Made by a program: the position numbers and the translations under genes. The notes under the pieces were generated by a model. The model saw only the letters and a program-made list of their open reading frames with translations, did not search any database and was not told the origin of the DNA. Shown in pieces: positions 54,891 through 64,000 of a stretch of 64,000 bases of DNA. Within the stretch, counting starts at the first letter, position 1. Each line of letters opens with the position of its first letter. Source of the stretch: Leptospira ryugenii (GTDB lineage: Bacteria; Spirochaetota; Leptospiria; Leptospirales; Leptospiraceae). Where the stretch lies: NCBI RefSeq assembly GCF_003114855.1, contig NZ_BFBB01000010.1, forward strand, positions 3,612 through 67,611. The letters are read 5' to 3'.

Positions 54891-56396
54891 ATGTTGAAAG
54901 AGAGACTTGGCTTCTTAAGTAAGATTCCATTCTTCTCAAAAATAGTCATTAGTTCGCTGATCTATCTGGGTTTGACCATTCTATACAGTAACTTAACTTG
55001 GGCAGAGTTGAGAGGGAAACTACCGCTTCTAAATCGGATGTTTTATTCAAAATTTCTCTCCTTCTCTGAACAATATAAGAAATTTACTGAGATAAAAAAA
55101 GAGGCTGAAGCACAGACGGAAAGCGGAGTTGTCAGTGTCCAGACTTTAAATATCTCAGAAGAAACAATTACCCCTACGATGAGTTTTTCTGCGGTGCTTG
55201 AACCCATAGAACGCGTTGATGTGTTTACAAAAGTGAGTGGAAGATTAGAGCAGATTTATGTGAAAGAAGGAGATGCTATCAAAAAAGGCCAAAAGTTAGC
55301 AAAACTAGACAGTATGACGTTTGAATTGGATTTAGCAAAACAAAAAGCCTCGCTTGACTCAGCAAAAGCTCTCTACCAACTATCAAAGGATAAATATGAG
55401 ATCGCAAGGAGAAATGTAGAGATCAAGCTAGGTGAAGCTGACAAACGCATCGGTTTGTATCAGAAAGCCTTAGCCGAACAATCACGATTTGCGGAAATCG
55501 TTCGGAAGAAAGAGATACTTTGGACTGAAAAAGCTATCTCCGATGAAGAGATCGAAAATCTAAGATTAGAACTTTCTTCACGTGAATTGAGTTCTAGCAA
55601 TGCCAAACGCGACTTAGAGATGATTTTAGTCGGCATTCGAGATGAAGATATTGTTGCTGCTGGTTATTCTGTGCCGACCGCAAAAAAAGAAAAGATAGAT
55701 TTATTGAAAACGATCAACACGAGAATTGAAAAGTCTGAAATGGAAGTTGCTGCCACCAATTTGCGCGCAAGTGAGGTAAATTTGCAATCGACGGAGATGC
55801 TCATCAAAGAAGCAGTTCTTTACTCTCCTCTCGATGGTCTCGTTGCAAAAATAAATAAGACAACTGGCGAACTGATCAATGCAGGTAGCGGCGGAAGTCC
55901 ACCTGTTATGACAGTGATTTCGAATGACGGGGTCTATGTAGACTTTGCCGTTAACGAAGGCGATTTAGGGAAAATCAAAAAAGGACAGAATGCAATTGTA
56001 TCAGTAGATTCCATCCCAAATCGACAATTCAAAGGAGTGGTAAAAAAAATAAGCCCTTTGGTTGACCAAAAAACACATACCGCAGATGTAAAAGTAGAAT
56101 TACTCGGACGATCATCGGAATTAAAGCCTGGTATGTTTGTGAGAGCAGAGATACAAATAGGCGAGAACAAAACTGCAATTTTAATTCCGCTTACCTCATT
56201 GGTTTCTGTAGATGATAAAGAGGGGAGTGTCTTTGTCATGAAGGACAAAAAATCTTTCAAAAAGACTATCAAGTTAGGTGAAAAGAAGGATGATAGAGTA
56301 TTTGTGGAGGAAGGCTTAAGTGCCGATGAAATTTTGATCTTAAGCCCCATCAATCGATTGTATGATGGATTGTCTGTCATGCCAAAATTTCAATGA
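54891..56396 (+). CDS. RND efflux membrane-fusion (periplasmic adaptor) protein
   Basis: The first 60 residues of this 501-residue protein include an inner-membrane anchor (K-I-V-I-S-S-L-I-Y-L-G-L-T-I-L-Y). Lipoyl-like halves are V-S-G-R-L-E-Q-I-Y-V-K-E-G-D and L-Y-S-P-L-D-G-L-V-A-K-I-N, separated by a long alpha-helical hairpin (residues 145-300) that docks to TolC. A beta-barrel and a membrane-proximal domain follow (V-S-V-D-S-I-P-N-R-Q-F-K-G). It overlaps the RND gene by 4 bases. It joins pump to outer-membrane channel. Confidence 0.85.
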   Translation: MLKERLGFLSKIPFFSKIVISSLIYLGLTILYSNLTWAELRGKLPLLNRMFYSKFLSFSEQYKKFTEIKKEAEAQTESGVVSVQTLNISEETITPTMSFSAVLEPIERVDVFTKVSGRLEQIYVKEGDAIKKGQKLAKLDSMTFELDLAKQKASLDSAKALYQLSKDKYEIARRNVEIKLGEADKRIGLYQKALAEQSRFAEIVRKKEILWTEKAISDEEIENLRLELSSRELSSSNAKRDLEMILVGIRDEDIVAAGYSVPTAKKEKIDLLKTINTRIEKSEMEVAATNLRASEVNLQSTEMLIKEAVLYSPLDGLVAKINKTTGELINAGSGGSPPVMTVISNDGVYVDFAVNEGDLGKIKKGQNAIVSVDSIPNRQFKGVVKKISPLVDQKTHTADVKVELLGRSSELKPGMFVRAEIQIGENKTAILIPLTSLVSVDDKEGSVFVMKDKKSFKKTIKLGEKKDDRVFVEEGLSADEILILSPINRLYDGLSVMPKFQ

Positions 56397-59300
56397 TTTC
56401 TTCCTTATGTAAACTTATCTTAAGACGAAAGACAGCAAGCTTTATGGTGTACGCTGGTTTTTGTCTTTTTGGGGCTATATCCATTAGAGATATACCTTTA
56501 AGTTTGCTTCCAAACATTGATTTCCCACAACTTACAATTGTCACAGCATTCGCCAATTCCTCTCCAGAAGAAGTAGAAAACATTATTTCAAAACCAATCG
56601 CTCAGATGACTGGAACGATCCAAGGAGTCGAGAAAGTAGAATCGATTTCACGAGAAGGATTCTCTTTTGTGAATCTTCGATTTAAGACTGGGACTGAAAT
56701 GAGTTACGCCCTATTGGAAGTGAGAGAAAAACTTGATTTGATTCGAGATCTATTGCCTACCGATGCATCAAAACCTTTGATCTCAAAATTTGATCCTTCC
56801 AAACGAGCCTTTATGGAGATTGTATTTTCTCCGAAGGGACTAGGAGACCAGAAAAAGTTACGGAGTTTTTTACGAGAATCGGTAAAGCTCTATTTTGAAA
56901 GAATCGATGGTGTTGCACTCGTGGAAATCTCAGGTGGATTTGAGAAAGAGATTCTTGTCGAGATTGATCCGAATAGGATGTCGGCGTATAAAATCCAACC
57001 TGCAGATTTGAGATATTTAATCAGTGTCAATAATAAAAATTATCCTGCTGGTCAATTGCCATTTGGTAATAAAGAGCTACCTGTACGAATGTTAGGTGAG
57101 TTTACATCCAGTCTTGAACTAGGAAATTTAATCATTAGAGGAGATGAAAACGGTGCAAATACTAGATTAGCAGATTTTTCAAATATCATCGAACAATATA
57201 AAGATAGAAAAGGTTTTGCAAAATTTAATGGTGAAGAAGCAGTCATTTTAAGCTTATATAGAGAACCTGGTAAAAACACTGTGAAACTTGCGAAGGATGT
57301 TTCAGTAGTTTTAGATCAAGTGAATGAGGCCTTTGGAGGAGAGATTCAGGGAGTCACTAGCTATGATGAATCTATCTTTATAAAAGAATCATTGAATGGA
57401 CTCTATATGAACCTAATTTTAGGAGCCATTCTCGCCTATATTGCCCTCCTGATTATTTTGAAAAACTATCAAAGTCCGACCATCCTTTTATGCGCCATAC
57501 CAGTAACTCTTCTCCCTAGCTTTTTAGTCTTTCGCTATCTGGGAATCGGTTTCAATATGATGAGTCTTGGCGGCTTGGCTTTGGGAATCGGTATGTTATT
57601 TGATTCAAGTAACGTAGTTTTAAGTGCCATTGAAAGGAACCTTCCCAGATTCAAAAAGTTAGAAGATGCCATCTACACGGGCACCTTAGAAGTATTCTCA
57701 TCCATTTTTTCTGCCACGGCGACAACCATCATCGTGTTCTTACCAATTGGTTTCATCAAAAGCACTCTTGGAATGATTTTTCGGGAAATGGCCCTTTCCA
57801 TTGTCATTACTCTATCCTTTAGTCTACTGATTGCCATTACCTTTATTCCTTTAACAGCAAGTTTTCTATATCGTTTTCGAAAAGAAGGTTCGAGTAGAAA
57901 TCCCTTTTTCTATCTCTACAATGAAGAGGCATTGGTTTCCCTATATCATAAAATGTTAGGGCAAGTGATGGATGCACGGTTTACATTCTTTTTCTTTCTC
58001 TTTGCACTTTTTGCTTTCAGTGTTTCTCTTGTGCCCTTTATCGAAAAAGAATATATGCCAAAGATCGATACCGGAGAGATCTCAGTCAAGGTCACTCTTC
58101 CGCAAGGATCAAGCCTGGACACAATATCTCAATATGTCCAATACATGGAAGATACGATCAAAGGTAACAAAAACATTCGTTCCGTGATCTCGAAGGTGGG
58201 AGGGGAGGAGGAGGCTCTTCGTCTCAATCCGAACGCGAATACGGAACCCAATCGTGCTGAGCTAACCATTCTTCTTGGCGATGAAGGAAATGTTACCAGT
58301 GAATCATTGATCAAAAGTTTAAGAGAGCAGTTCCCAAAACGAGAGGGAGTGGATATCTCATTTGAATCAAAAGACAATATTTTAGGTGAACTTTTATCTG
58401 GCAAACGAGAGGAAGTTGAATACCATATCTTAGGCGATGACTTGCAAGAGCTCCAGGAAGTAGGGAAGTCATTGAAGCTTCGTCTCCAAACAAACCAAGG
58501 AATTACATCTATCAAACTAGGGACTGAAAACAAAACCAAAGAATACCAAATAAACTACGACCAAATCAAAATGGCAAAGTATGGTTTTACAAACGCCAAT
58601 GTTTCCACTTATGTAAAAATTGCACTCAAAGGCCTTGTCAGTTCAGAAATTCAGTCAGGTGGAGTTGGTTTGCCCATTCGCCTGAGTATGAAAAAACAAT
58701 CCTCTGACTCAATCGACAAAATCAAACAACTAACCATCCTCGCACCAAACGGTGAAAATGTGTATCTTGATCAGTTTGTGAATTTTAAGATTAAAGATAC
58801 CGAAGCCGATATCTACCGAATCGGAAACCAAAGGGTGAATGAAATCAATATTGGAATCGATGAAAGTTTTCGGAACATAAAGCGAGAAATTGATACAATC
58901 ATTAAAAATTTCAAAAGAAACTCCAATATTCAAATACGACCAAGTGGAGAGAAGGAAAAATTAGATGAATCTTTACAGGAAGTATTCGCTGCTTTTTTGT
59001 TAGCAATTTTGCTAATTTTTATGTTACTTTCCGGACAATTTGAATCATATCGCATTTCCTTTGTCATGTTGTCAACCATCCCACTAATTTTTATAGGAAC
59101 CTTTCCTGCATTGATCATCAGCGGAAAGAGTTTAAACATAAGTTCCTTTATGGGATTTATCTTGCTTATGGGGGTGGTCGTGGACAATGCATCTTTGTAT
59201 TATGAGTATTTTCATCTCTTTTTAGATGAGTTAAAAGATCCAGAGAAAGCACTCTATCAGGCAACTAAAACTGTCCTTAGGCCGATCCTGATGAATAATT

Positions 59301-59470
59301 CAACAACCATCCTTGGGATGTTGCCAATCGTTTTGGCATTGAGCAAAGGATCCGAATTCCAAGCCCCTTTGGGAATTGTCGTTGTATTTGGCTTACTCAC
59401 TTCCGTTTTACTATCGCTTTTTGTTATCCCCATCTTGTTTTATATTTTGGAAAGAAGGAAAGTGAACTAA
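56393..59470 (+). CDS. RND efflux permease, functional type
   Basis: This 1025-residue protein has twelve TM helices and two large periplasmic loops. TM4 carries G-G-L-A-L-G-I-G-M-L-F-D-S-S, which retains the first proton-relay Asp, as in the many RND pumps having D-N or D-S in place of D-D. TM10 has L-M-G-V-V-V-D-N-A-S. It therefore probably is a proton-driven pump for hydrophobic compounds or lipids; the substrate cannot be predicted. It overlaps the adaptor and precedes the second permease by one base. Confidence 0.85.
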   Translation: MISSLCKLILRRKTASFMVYAGFCLFGAISIRDIPLSLLPNIDFPQLTIVTAFANSSPEEVENIISKPIAQMTGTIQGVEKVESISREGFSFVNLRFKTGTEMSYALLEVREKLDLIRDLLPTDASKPLISKFDPSKRAFMEIVFSPKGLGDQKKLRSFLRESVKLYFERIDGVALVEISGGFEKEILVEIDPNRMSAYKIQPADLRYLISVNNKNYPAGQLPFGNKELPVRMLGEFTSSLELGNLIIRGDENGANTRLADFSNIIEQYKDRKGFAKFNGEEAVILSLYREPGKNTVKLAKDVSVVLDQVNEAFGGEIQGVTSYDESIFIKESLNGLYMNLILGAILAYIALLIILKNYQSPTILLCAIPVTLLPSFLVFRYLGIGFNMMSLGGLALGIGMLFDSSNVVLSAIERNLPRFKKLEDAIYTGTLEVFSSIFSATATTIIVFLPIGFIKSTLGMIFREMALSIVITLSFSLLIAITFIPLTASFLYRFRKEGSSRNPFFYLYNEEALVSLYHKMLGQVMDARFTFFFFLFALFAFSVSLVPFIEKEYMPKIDTGEISVKVTLPQGSSLDTISQYVQYMEDTIKGNKNIRSVISKVGGEEEALRLNPNANTEPNRAELTILLGDEGNVTSESLIKSLREQFPKREGVDISFESKDNILGELLSGKREEVEYHILGDDLQELQEVGKSLKLRLQTNQGITSIKLGTENKTKEYQINYDQIKMAKYGFTNANVSTYVKIALKGLVSSEIQSGGVGLPIRLSMKKQSSDSIDKIKQLTILAPNGENVYLDQFVNFKIKDTEADIYRIGNQRVNEINIGIDESFRNIKREIDTIIKNFKRNSNIQIRPSGEKEKLDESLQEVFAAFLLAILLIFMLLSGQFESYRISFVMLSTIPLIFIGTFPALIISGKSLNISSFMGFILLMGVVVDNASLYYEYFHLFLDELKDPEKALYQATKTVLRPILMNNSTTILGMLPIVLALSKGSEFQAPLGIVVVFGLLTSVLLSLFVIPILFYILERRKVN

Positions 59471-59471
59471 A

Positions 59472-62432
59472 TTGTTCCGGCTGTCCTTAGAATTTGCAAA
59501 CAGTAGGCCCATCCTTTCTTTTATGGCAGGCTCATTTTTAATTCTATTCGGCATGCTTTCGTTTCGTGATCTCTCCTTTGTGCGTATCGCAAAGAAAGTA
59601 TATCCCGGGATTGCGATTCGAACGGAAGCGCAAGGTTTTGATGCATCTAAGATAGAAGACGATATCACCACTCCCATCGAACGCGTAATTGCACAGGTCG
59701 GTGGAGTGAGAAAAATGACATCTGTTTCGGAAGATGGCACCTCACTCATTCAGGTTCAGTTAGAGGAAGGTGTAGACTTAAAATTTAAATCCTTGGAGTT
59801 CCGTGAAAAAATAGATACAATTCTTTCGCTGTTTCCTAGAGAGGTGCATAAACCGCAAGTGTATCGATATGACCCCTCGAATTCACCTTTGATGGTGGTA
59901 TCCTTTTCAAAAGAAAATGTGAATGAAGATGAATTGAGAGAGATCGTAGAAAAATCATTCAAAAAAAGTTTGGAATCCATAGATGGTGTGAGCCAAGTCA
60001 TCGTTGCCGGAGGGAAGATACGTGAAATTTTAATTTCTTGTGATGCAAAGCAGATGGAGGCGTATTCTCTCAGTTTAAGAGACATTGTCAATAAATTCCA
60101 GGATATCAATCAAAATGATTCTCTAGGCAAAATAATAGAAATCAATGATTCCTTGGCTCTCCAAGTCCGAGAGAAATTAAGCCAAATGGTCAGGATCAAA
60201 GACATCCCCTTGAAAGTGGATGAGAAAGGTAGACCGATATACCTTAAAGATCTTGCGACTGTCAGCTATGCTCCGAGAGATGATCACATAGGGGCGAGGT
60301 TGAATGCCAAAGAAAAAGTCTCTGCCTTTATCTATAAAAATGACAACAGTGATGCCACGTTCATTGCAAATCAGGTTCGCCTTGTCTTACAATCCAAAAA
60401 TCAAGCAAAGATCCTCGTTGAATACAACCAAGATGAATCTTTAATCATTCGGGAAACCATATTTTCTTTGGTAAGACTTACTCTTATCTCTTACTTTCTT
60501 CTATTTGTTTATTTTTTTAGAAACAAGTCGCTTCCCTTATTTTTTGTAACCTTTCTATTTTCTTTCGTAAGTATTTTACTCTGTTTTGCGTTCATTTACC
60601 GAATCCTAAAAGAACCAGTTTCCCTATCAGGCATCTATGGTTTGTTACTTGCTTCAATCCTTTGGTTCTTATTGCGCATCCGAGAAGTCAGTTTCCGAGA
60701 TCATCAATTGAAGTTTCAGGAAAGGACCGCTTTTCGCAATCTAGTCCTTGGTATATTTCTTTGTTTGCTTTTCACTTTCCTCTTTCCATATACTGTTTTT
60801 CTTTTCTTTGCAAATCTTGCCTTTCCTCTCTTGTTTGGTTTTATCTTATTGGATTTTTATTTTCCGATTCTTTTTGCAAATGTAACATCAAAGATCCAGA
60901 TACCGATTCCAGAAACTCCTTATGGGAAGGAAAAATGGATGTATCTCTCGGGATTGATTCTCGCAAAAGGAAAACAAATCTTTACAAAAACAAAAACTTC
61001 CATTCTGAGCCATAAACTGCTATTCCCAGTCAGTGTTCTCTTTCTGTCGACTTTGAGTGTGTATACGGTTCTACACCATGATTTCTATGACAACATCCAA
61101 TCTGATGAAAGAGAAACAGTTGCGATTTTAGAATTTCCTTCCGGCACATCCTTTGACCACACAAGTAAAGTCACTCTCGATGTAGAAAAAAAACTTTTAG
61201 CCTTTTCGGGTGTGAAACAAGTTGTAAGTAAAATAGACCCTGCCCATTCACTGTTATTGATCACATTGCAAGATGGCATCTTCCCCGATAGGCAATTTCT
61301 CCAGGATCTGAAGTCTGGAGTGGGGTCAACCGACGATGCCTTTCTATTTTTTTTATCAGATACTGATTCTGCCTATTTCCAAGAAATTGTATTTGATTTG
61401 GTCGGTTATGACCAGAAAGAGCTAGAAGAGCTTACTCAAAAAATCACGGAGGCAGTAAAGAATCTCGATGGTGTCAATGAAGCTGTCCTAAGATATAAAC
61501 AATCCAGAGAGGAGTTGGAACTTCTCCCCAAACAAGAATCATTTATGATTTCTAGTATGACACTTCCACTCTTTGGAGATGAGTTACGCCTTGCCCTCCA
61601 AGGGGGTGTGGCAACCAAGTTCATCGATAGAGAAAAGGAAATTGATATCAGAGTTCGCTATTCGGAAAAATACAGAAACTCAAAGAATGAATTTAATAAT
61701 ATTCGAATTAAAAATATTAGAAATAAGTTCGTTCCAATTTCAGAATTGGTCGAGACAAAACAAGACAAGATTCCCTTAAAATACTATCATAAAAATAGAA
61801 GTAGAGTCCTAAGCTTTGCTGTTAAGTTAGAGGGCAATTCAACACGGCTTCGGAATGAAGTGATCATGTTTGTAAAGTCCACAGCATTACCAGAAGGCTA
61901 CCATATAGAAGTAGAGGATGCAAACGAGGGAACGAATAACGTATCTATCGCGATACTCTTTATCCTTTACCCCATTTTCTTTTTTTTATTTGTGAGTCTG
62001 ATTGAGGAGAGGAAACTTCGTTTTTTACACCTAATGCTTGTCTATGTGCTTCCGTATTACTTTACTTTTTTTCTACTACAATACATATTTTTAGGTCCTT
62101 TTAGTTTGCCATTCCAAATCGGAATGCTCCTCTCTCTTCCTATCTGTTTTCTCCTTTTTCATTTTCGCCTTGGAAAGGCAGTATATACCAACTATTTTTT
62201 CTGCCTGACTTACGTGCTGTTTTTAATCTTTTTAGATACAACTGTTATGAGTTTTATGCACATCTGGGCATCCCTTACGATCTACTTTTTGATGATCTCT
62301 GCTGCCCATTTTCTCAAAGGAACTTGGGAAAGGCAGTACGAGGATTCACTCGAAAATTTTCTATGGGAGAGTGTCTTGAAAGTAAAAAGATACGTAAATG
62401 AGAGAAGGATTTTCCTAAAAAAGAAAGGGTAG
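59472..62432 (+). CDS. RND-family permease with degenerate TM4/TM10 (pump partner)
   Basis: This 986-residue protein has a TTG start. The N-terminal loop retains canonical RND porter motifs (A-S-K-I-E-D-D-I-T-T-P-I-E, V-G-G-V-R-K-M). In TM4 the usual proton-relay Asp is absent (S-L-S-G-I-Y-G-L-L-L-A-S-I), and TM10 is an ordinary hydrophobic helix. It is probably a non-catalytic subunit or a substrate-gating partner of the upstream pump, giving a heteromeric trimer, as known for paired RND permeases in other bacteria. This is inference. Confidence 0.75.
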   Translation: MFRLSLEFANSRPILSFMAGSFLILFGMLSFRDLSFVRIAKKVYPGIAIRTEAQGFDASKIEDDITTPIERVIAQVGGVRKMTSVSEDGTSLIQVQLEEGVDLKFKSLEFREKIDTILSLFPREVHKPQVYRYDPSNSPLMVVSFSKENVNEDELREIVEKSFKKSLESIDGVSQVIVAGGKIREILISCDAKQMEAYSLSLRDIVNKFQDINQNDSLGKIIEINDSLALQVREKLSQMVRIKDIPLKVDEKGRPIYLKDLATVSYAPRDDHIGARLNAKEKVSAFIYKNDNSDATFIANQVRLVLQSKNQAKILVEYNQDESLIIRETIFSLVRLTLISYFLLFVYFFRNKSLPLFFVTFLFSFVSILLCFAFIYRILKEPVSLSGIYGLLLASILWFLLRIREVSFRDHQLKFQERTAFRNLVLGIFLCLLFTFLFPYTVFLFFANLAFPLLFGFILLDFYFPILFANVTSKIQIPIPETPYGKEKWMYLSGLILAKGKQIFTKTKTSILSHKLLFPVSVLFLSTLSVYTVLHHDFYDNIQSDERETVAILEFPSGTSFDHTSKVTLDVEKKLLAFSGVKQVVSKIDPAHSLLLITLQDGIFPDRQFLQDLKSGVGSTDDAFLFFLSDTDSAYFQEIVFDLVGYDQKELEELTQKITEAVKNLDGVNEAVLRYKQSREELELLPKQESFMISSMTLPLFGDELRLALQGGVATKFIDREKEIDIRVRYSEKYRNSKNEFNNIRIKNIRNKFVPISELVETKQDKIPLKYYHKNRSRVLSFAVKLEGNSTRLRNEVIMFVKSTALPEGYHIEVEDANEGTNNVSIAILFILYPIFFFLFVSLIEERKLRFLHLMLVYVLPYYFTFFLLQYIFLGPFSLPFQIGMLLSLPICFLLFHFRLGKAVYTNYFFCLTYVLFLIFLDTTVMSFMHIWASLTIYFLMISAAHFLKGTWERQYEDSLENFLWESVLKVKRYVNERRIFLKKKG

Positions 62433-62611
62433 ATTACTCAAGACTCATTTATAGATGGGAACTTTAAATATTTATTTCCTTATGTAGGCGTTATACTGAC
62501 AAACACACTCCAACTGCTAATTTTTGTTTGATCCAAAGAAAAAAACTAGCCTAACATCACTTTGCTTTCTATTTTTGCCCCAATCGTAGGCCGCAATAAG
62601 GGAAAAAGATT

Positions 62612-64000
62612 ATGTCGCAAAAAGTATCGGAACAAACCCAAGAAAAGCATGAAAATAAGAAATTATACCTATTGTCTCCGATCTTAGTCCTCCTGATTGG
62701 TCTCCAGTCCCTCCTTTCCCAGGCCACCATCCCCACACTTTCCCTTCCAGATTACGAGAGTTTGCAGATGGCCGATGTCTATGGGCAAGCTTACTTTTCC
62801 CAGTCGTTAGCTTCTTGGTCTGCCCAAGTGGAGCACTACAAGGGCATCTTGCGAGCCAATTGGGAAGCAGCGGCCGACAATGCAATCTTTACCTATGTGG
62901 ACTCGATCACCATCTCGGATAGCTTTAACGATGTAGATGCCTACAAAGACTATGTGGCACGAGAGCTCAGCTCACAGAAGTTAGAGGCTATGGGAACATG
63001 GGAGGACCAGGCCAATTTAGATTTTTTAGAAAATTACAATGAGTTTGTTAGCCGCCTGCAAACAGGGAGACTCAATGAAAGTTACCTAAGCCGACTCATT
63101 TCCCAAAGTGAACTGAACTCACAAAATGCCCTCGCCCAAGACCAGAACGTACTCCTCAATTCCATCAACAATGCCAGGTCCCAGTGGGAGCAAATGATGT
63201 CAGAACAATACTACCAAGGCCAGTATGAGTTTATGACAGCCCAAAATGAGATCGAAGGTAAGTACCAAGACGTCCTATCCCAATTGGATGCGCAAGAGGC
63301 GATCTTCAATGACAATCTCCAGGAGATCAATAAATACAAAAAGGTTGTGGAAGGTGCCATCTCCTCCATGCTCACAGACTTTGAAGGCCAACTGGCAGAG
63401 GCCTGCACTCGGAGCCAAGACTGTGCCTACCGAACAGCCAACAATGGTGGTTTGAACAAATCAGGTGAAAAATTACAAAAATTCATAAACGACATCCGAG
63501 CAAAGTTGAATGCGCCTGTGACTACGACAGAGTTTTATCTCACAGACCTTTCCGATGCTTTGAATACTTTTCTAAAAGGGGAATCCTCTCTTGCTGATTC
63601 AAACTTTATTAAACATAGAAATTTAACATACACTTACCAAAACACCTTGGATGCTTCCTCAAAGACGACTTCAGCCTATACATTTGATATTGGTAGTATG
63701 ATTGCTGAGGTAAATTCTGGCAGCTTTGAGTTTTGGAGGGATAAACTCGGTCATGTCCGTTGGTATTCAGACAATAATTATGGAACACCGCAAGGTGGTT
63801 TTTCTACAGAACTGATAAGCTATATCTTTGGCAGAAACGAAACTGGAATCCGAGAATTTCTGAACCGAACACTGCGTCCGCAAGGCAGAGAGGTTGAGGG
63901 GAATGTATATTATAATGTGTATGCTAGGGATCTTGGTATGGCAAACAAAACCGATCCCTTTACTTGGACGGGGATACGCCACAATGACATAGACTGCGAC
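62612..64000 (+). CDS. Second TIGR04388-type giant protein (3' partial)
   Basis: The ATG at 62612 opens a frame that runs to the window end (463 codons seen). A signal/anchor helix is followed by P-T-L-S-L-P-D-Y-E-S-L-Q-M-A-D-V-Y-G-Q-A-Y-F. It aligns throughout with the N-terminus of the 6998-15121 protein: Y-G-x-x-Y-F, W-E-x-x-A-D-x-A-I-F and C-x-Y-R-x-A are shared. It lies 180 bases after the RND genes. The C-terminal domain lies beyond the window. Confidence 0.85.
   Translation, partial: MSQKVSEQTQEKHENKKLYLLSPILVLLIGLQSLLSQATIPTLSLPDYESLQMADVYGQAYFSQSLASWSAQVEHYKGILRANWEAAADNAIFTYVDSITISDSFNDVDAYKDYVARELSSQKLEAMGTWEDQANLDFLENYNEFVSRLQTGRLNESYLSRLISQSELNSQNALAQDQNVLLNSINNARSQWEQMMSEQYYQGQYEFMTAQNEIEGKYQDVLSQLDAQEAIFNDNLQEINKYKKVVEGAISSMLTDFEGQLAEACTRSQDCAYRTANNGGLNKSGEKLQKFINDIRAKLNAPVTTTEFYLTDLSDALNTFLKGESSLADSNFIKHRNLTYTYQNTLDASSKTTSAYTFDIGSMIAEVNSGSFEFWRDKLGHVRWYSDNNYGTPQGGFSTELISYIFGRNETGIREFLNRTLRPQGREVEGNVYYNVYARDLGMANKTDPFTWTGIRHNDIDCD

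Noticed and set aside
1..64000. tRNA or rRNA genes, prophage structural genes
   Set aside because: No cloverleaf with conserved tRNA arms, no rRNA conserved segments and no capsid, tail or terminase proteins were recognised.

Overview
The window is AT-rich and looks like Leptospira. It has two very large exported proteins of the Leptospira-specific TIGR04388 type, many short relaxed-lipobox lipoproteins, an Lp29-like lipoprotein and a spirochaete-style RND/TolC operon. An iteron-like cluster, a ParA gene and a DUF3102 gene suggest a secondary replicon or an integrated plasmid. The replicon type is inference.

Layout. (1) 1-15.1 kb: the 3' end of a large protein with a C-terminal M23 peptidase domain, two tandem paralogous lipoproteins, a PPC-like lipoprotein, an exported protein, a polytopic membrane protein and an 8.1 kb TIGR04388-type gene. 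(2) 16.4-37 kb: about eleven structured repeats, mostly 130-210 bp, separating short operons that all lie on the minus strand. Each repeat has nested inverted ends (TAAC, 6 nt, GCCTTAAC ... GTTAAGGC, 3 nt, GTTA), which is the architecture of integron attC sites. The sequence just outside a repeat is complementary to the sequence at the other end of the same cassette, as expected if each cassette once closed as a circle. No integrase gene is in the window. (3) 37-41.8 kb: a small exported protein, an SH3/SDR/ArsN2-like GNAT cluster, a lipoprotein and an unknown gene. (4) 41.8-48.8 kb: replication and partition region with iterons, an HTH protein, DUF3102, ParA and a putative Abi membrane protein. 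(5) 49.6-64 kb: an operon for TolC-like protein, Ig-like lipoprotein, Lp29-like lipoprotein, TPR lipoprotein, membrane protein, RND adaptor and two RND permeases, followed by a second TIGR04388-type gene that runs off the end.

The cassettes carry mostly conflict and defence modules: a HicA/HicB-like pair with DUF6941; a membrane GAF-like protein with a newly noticed 57-residue ORF; a PIN-like nuclease; a three-component ABC (ABC-3C) operon with a zinc-hook ATPase and a nuclease-like protein; a DUF4393 (Abi-alpha) pair interrupted by an IS481-type element; a DRT3 two-reverse-transcriptase system; a DUF6414-like/membrane pair; a cysteine-rich secreted protein; and a TerB_N protein with a frameshift. 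The best candidate for an undescribed system is this array: an attC-bounded set of unusually long, multi-gene, self-contained defence cassettes in a spirochaete, with the genes apparently reversed relative to the usual site orientation.

The two outer blocks are partly paralogous. The Yip1-like membrane protein at 6.3 kb resembles the one at 54.2 kb, and the TIGR04388 proteins at 15.1 kb and 62.6 kb share their N-terminal half.
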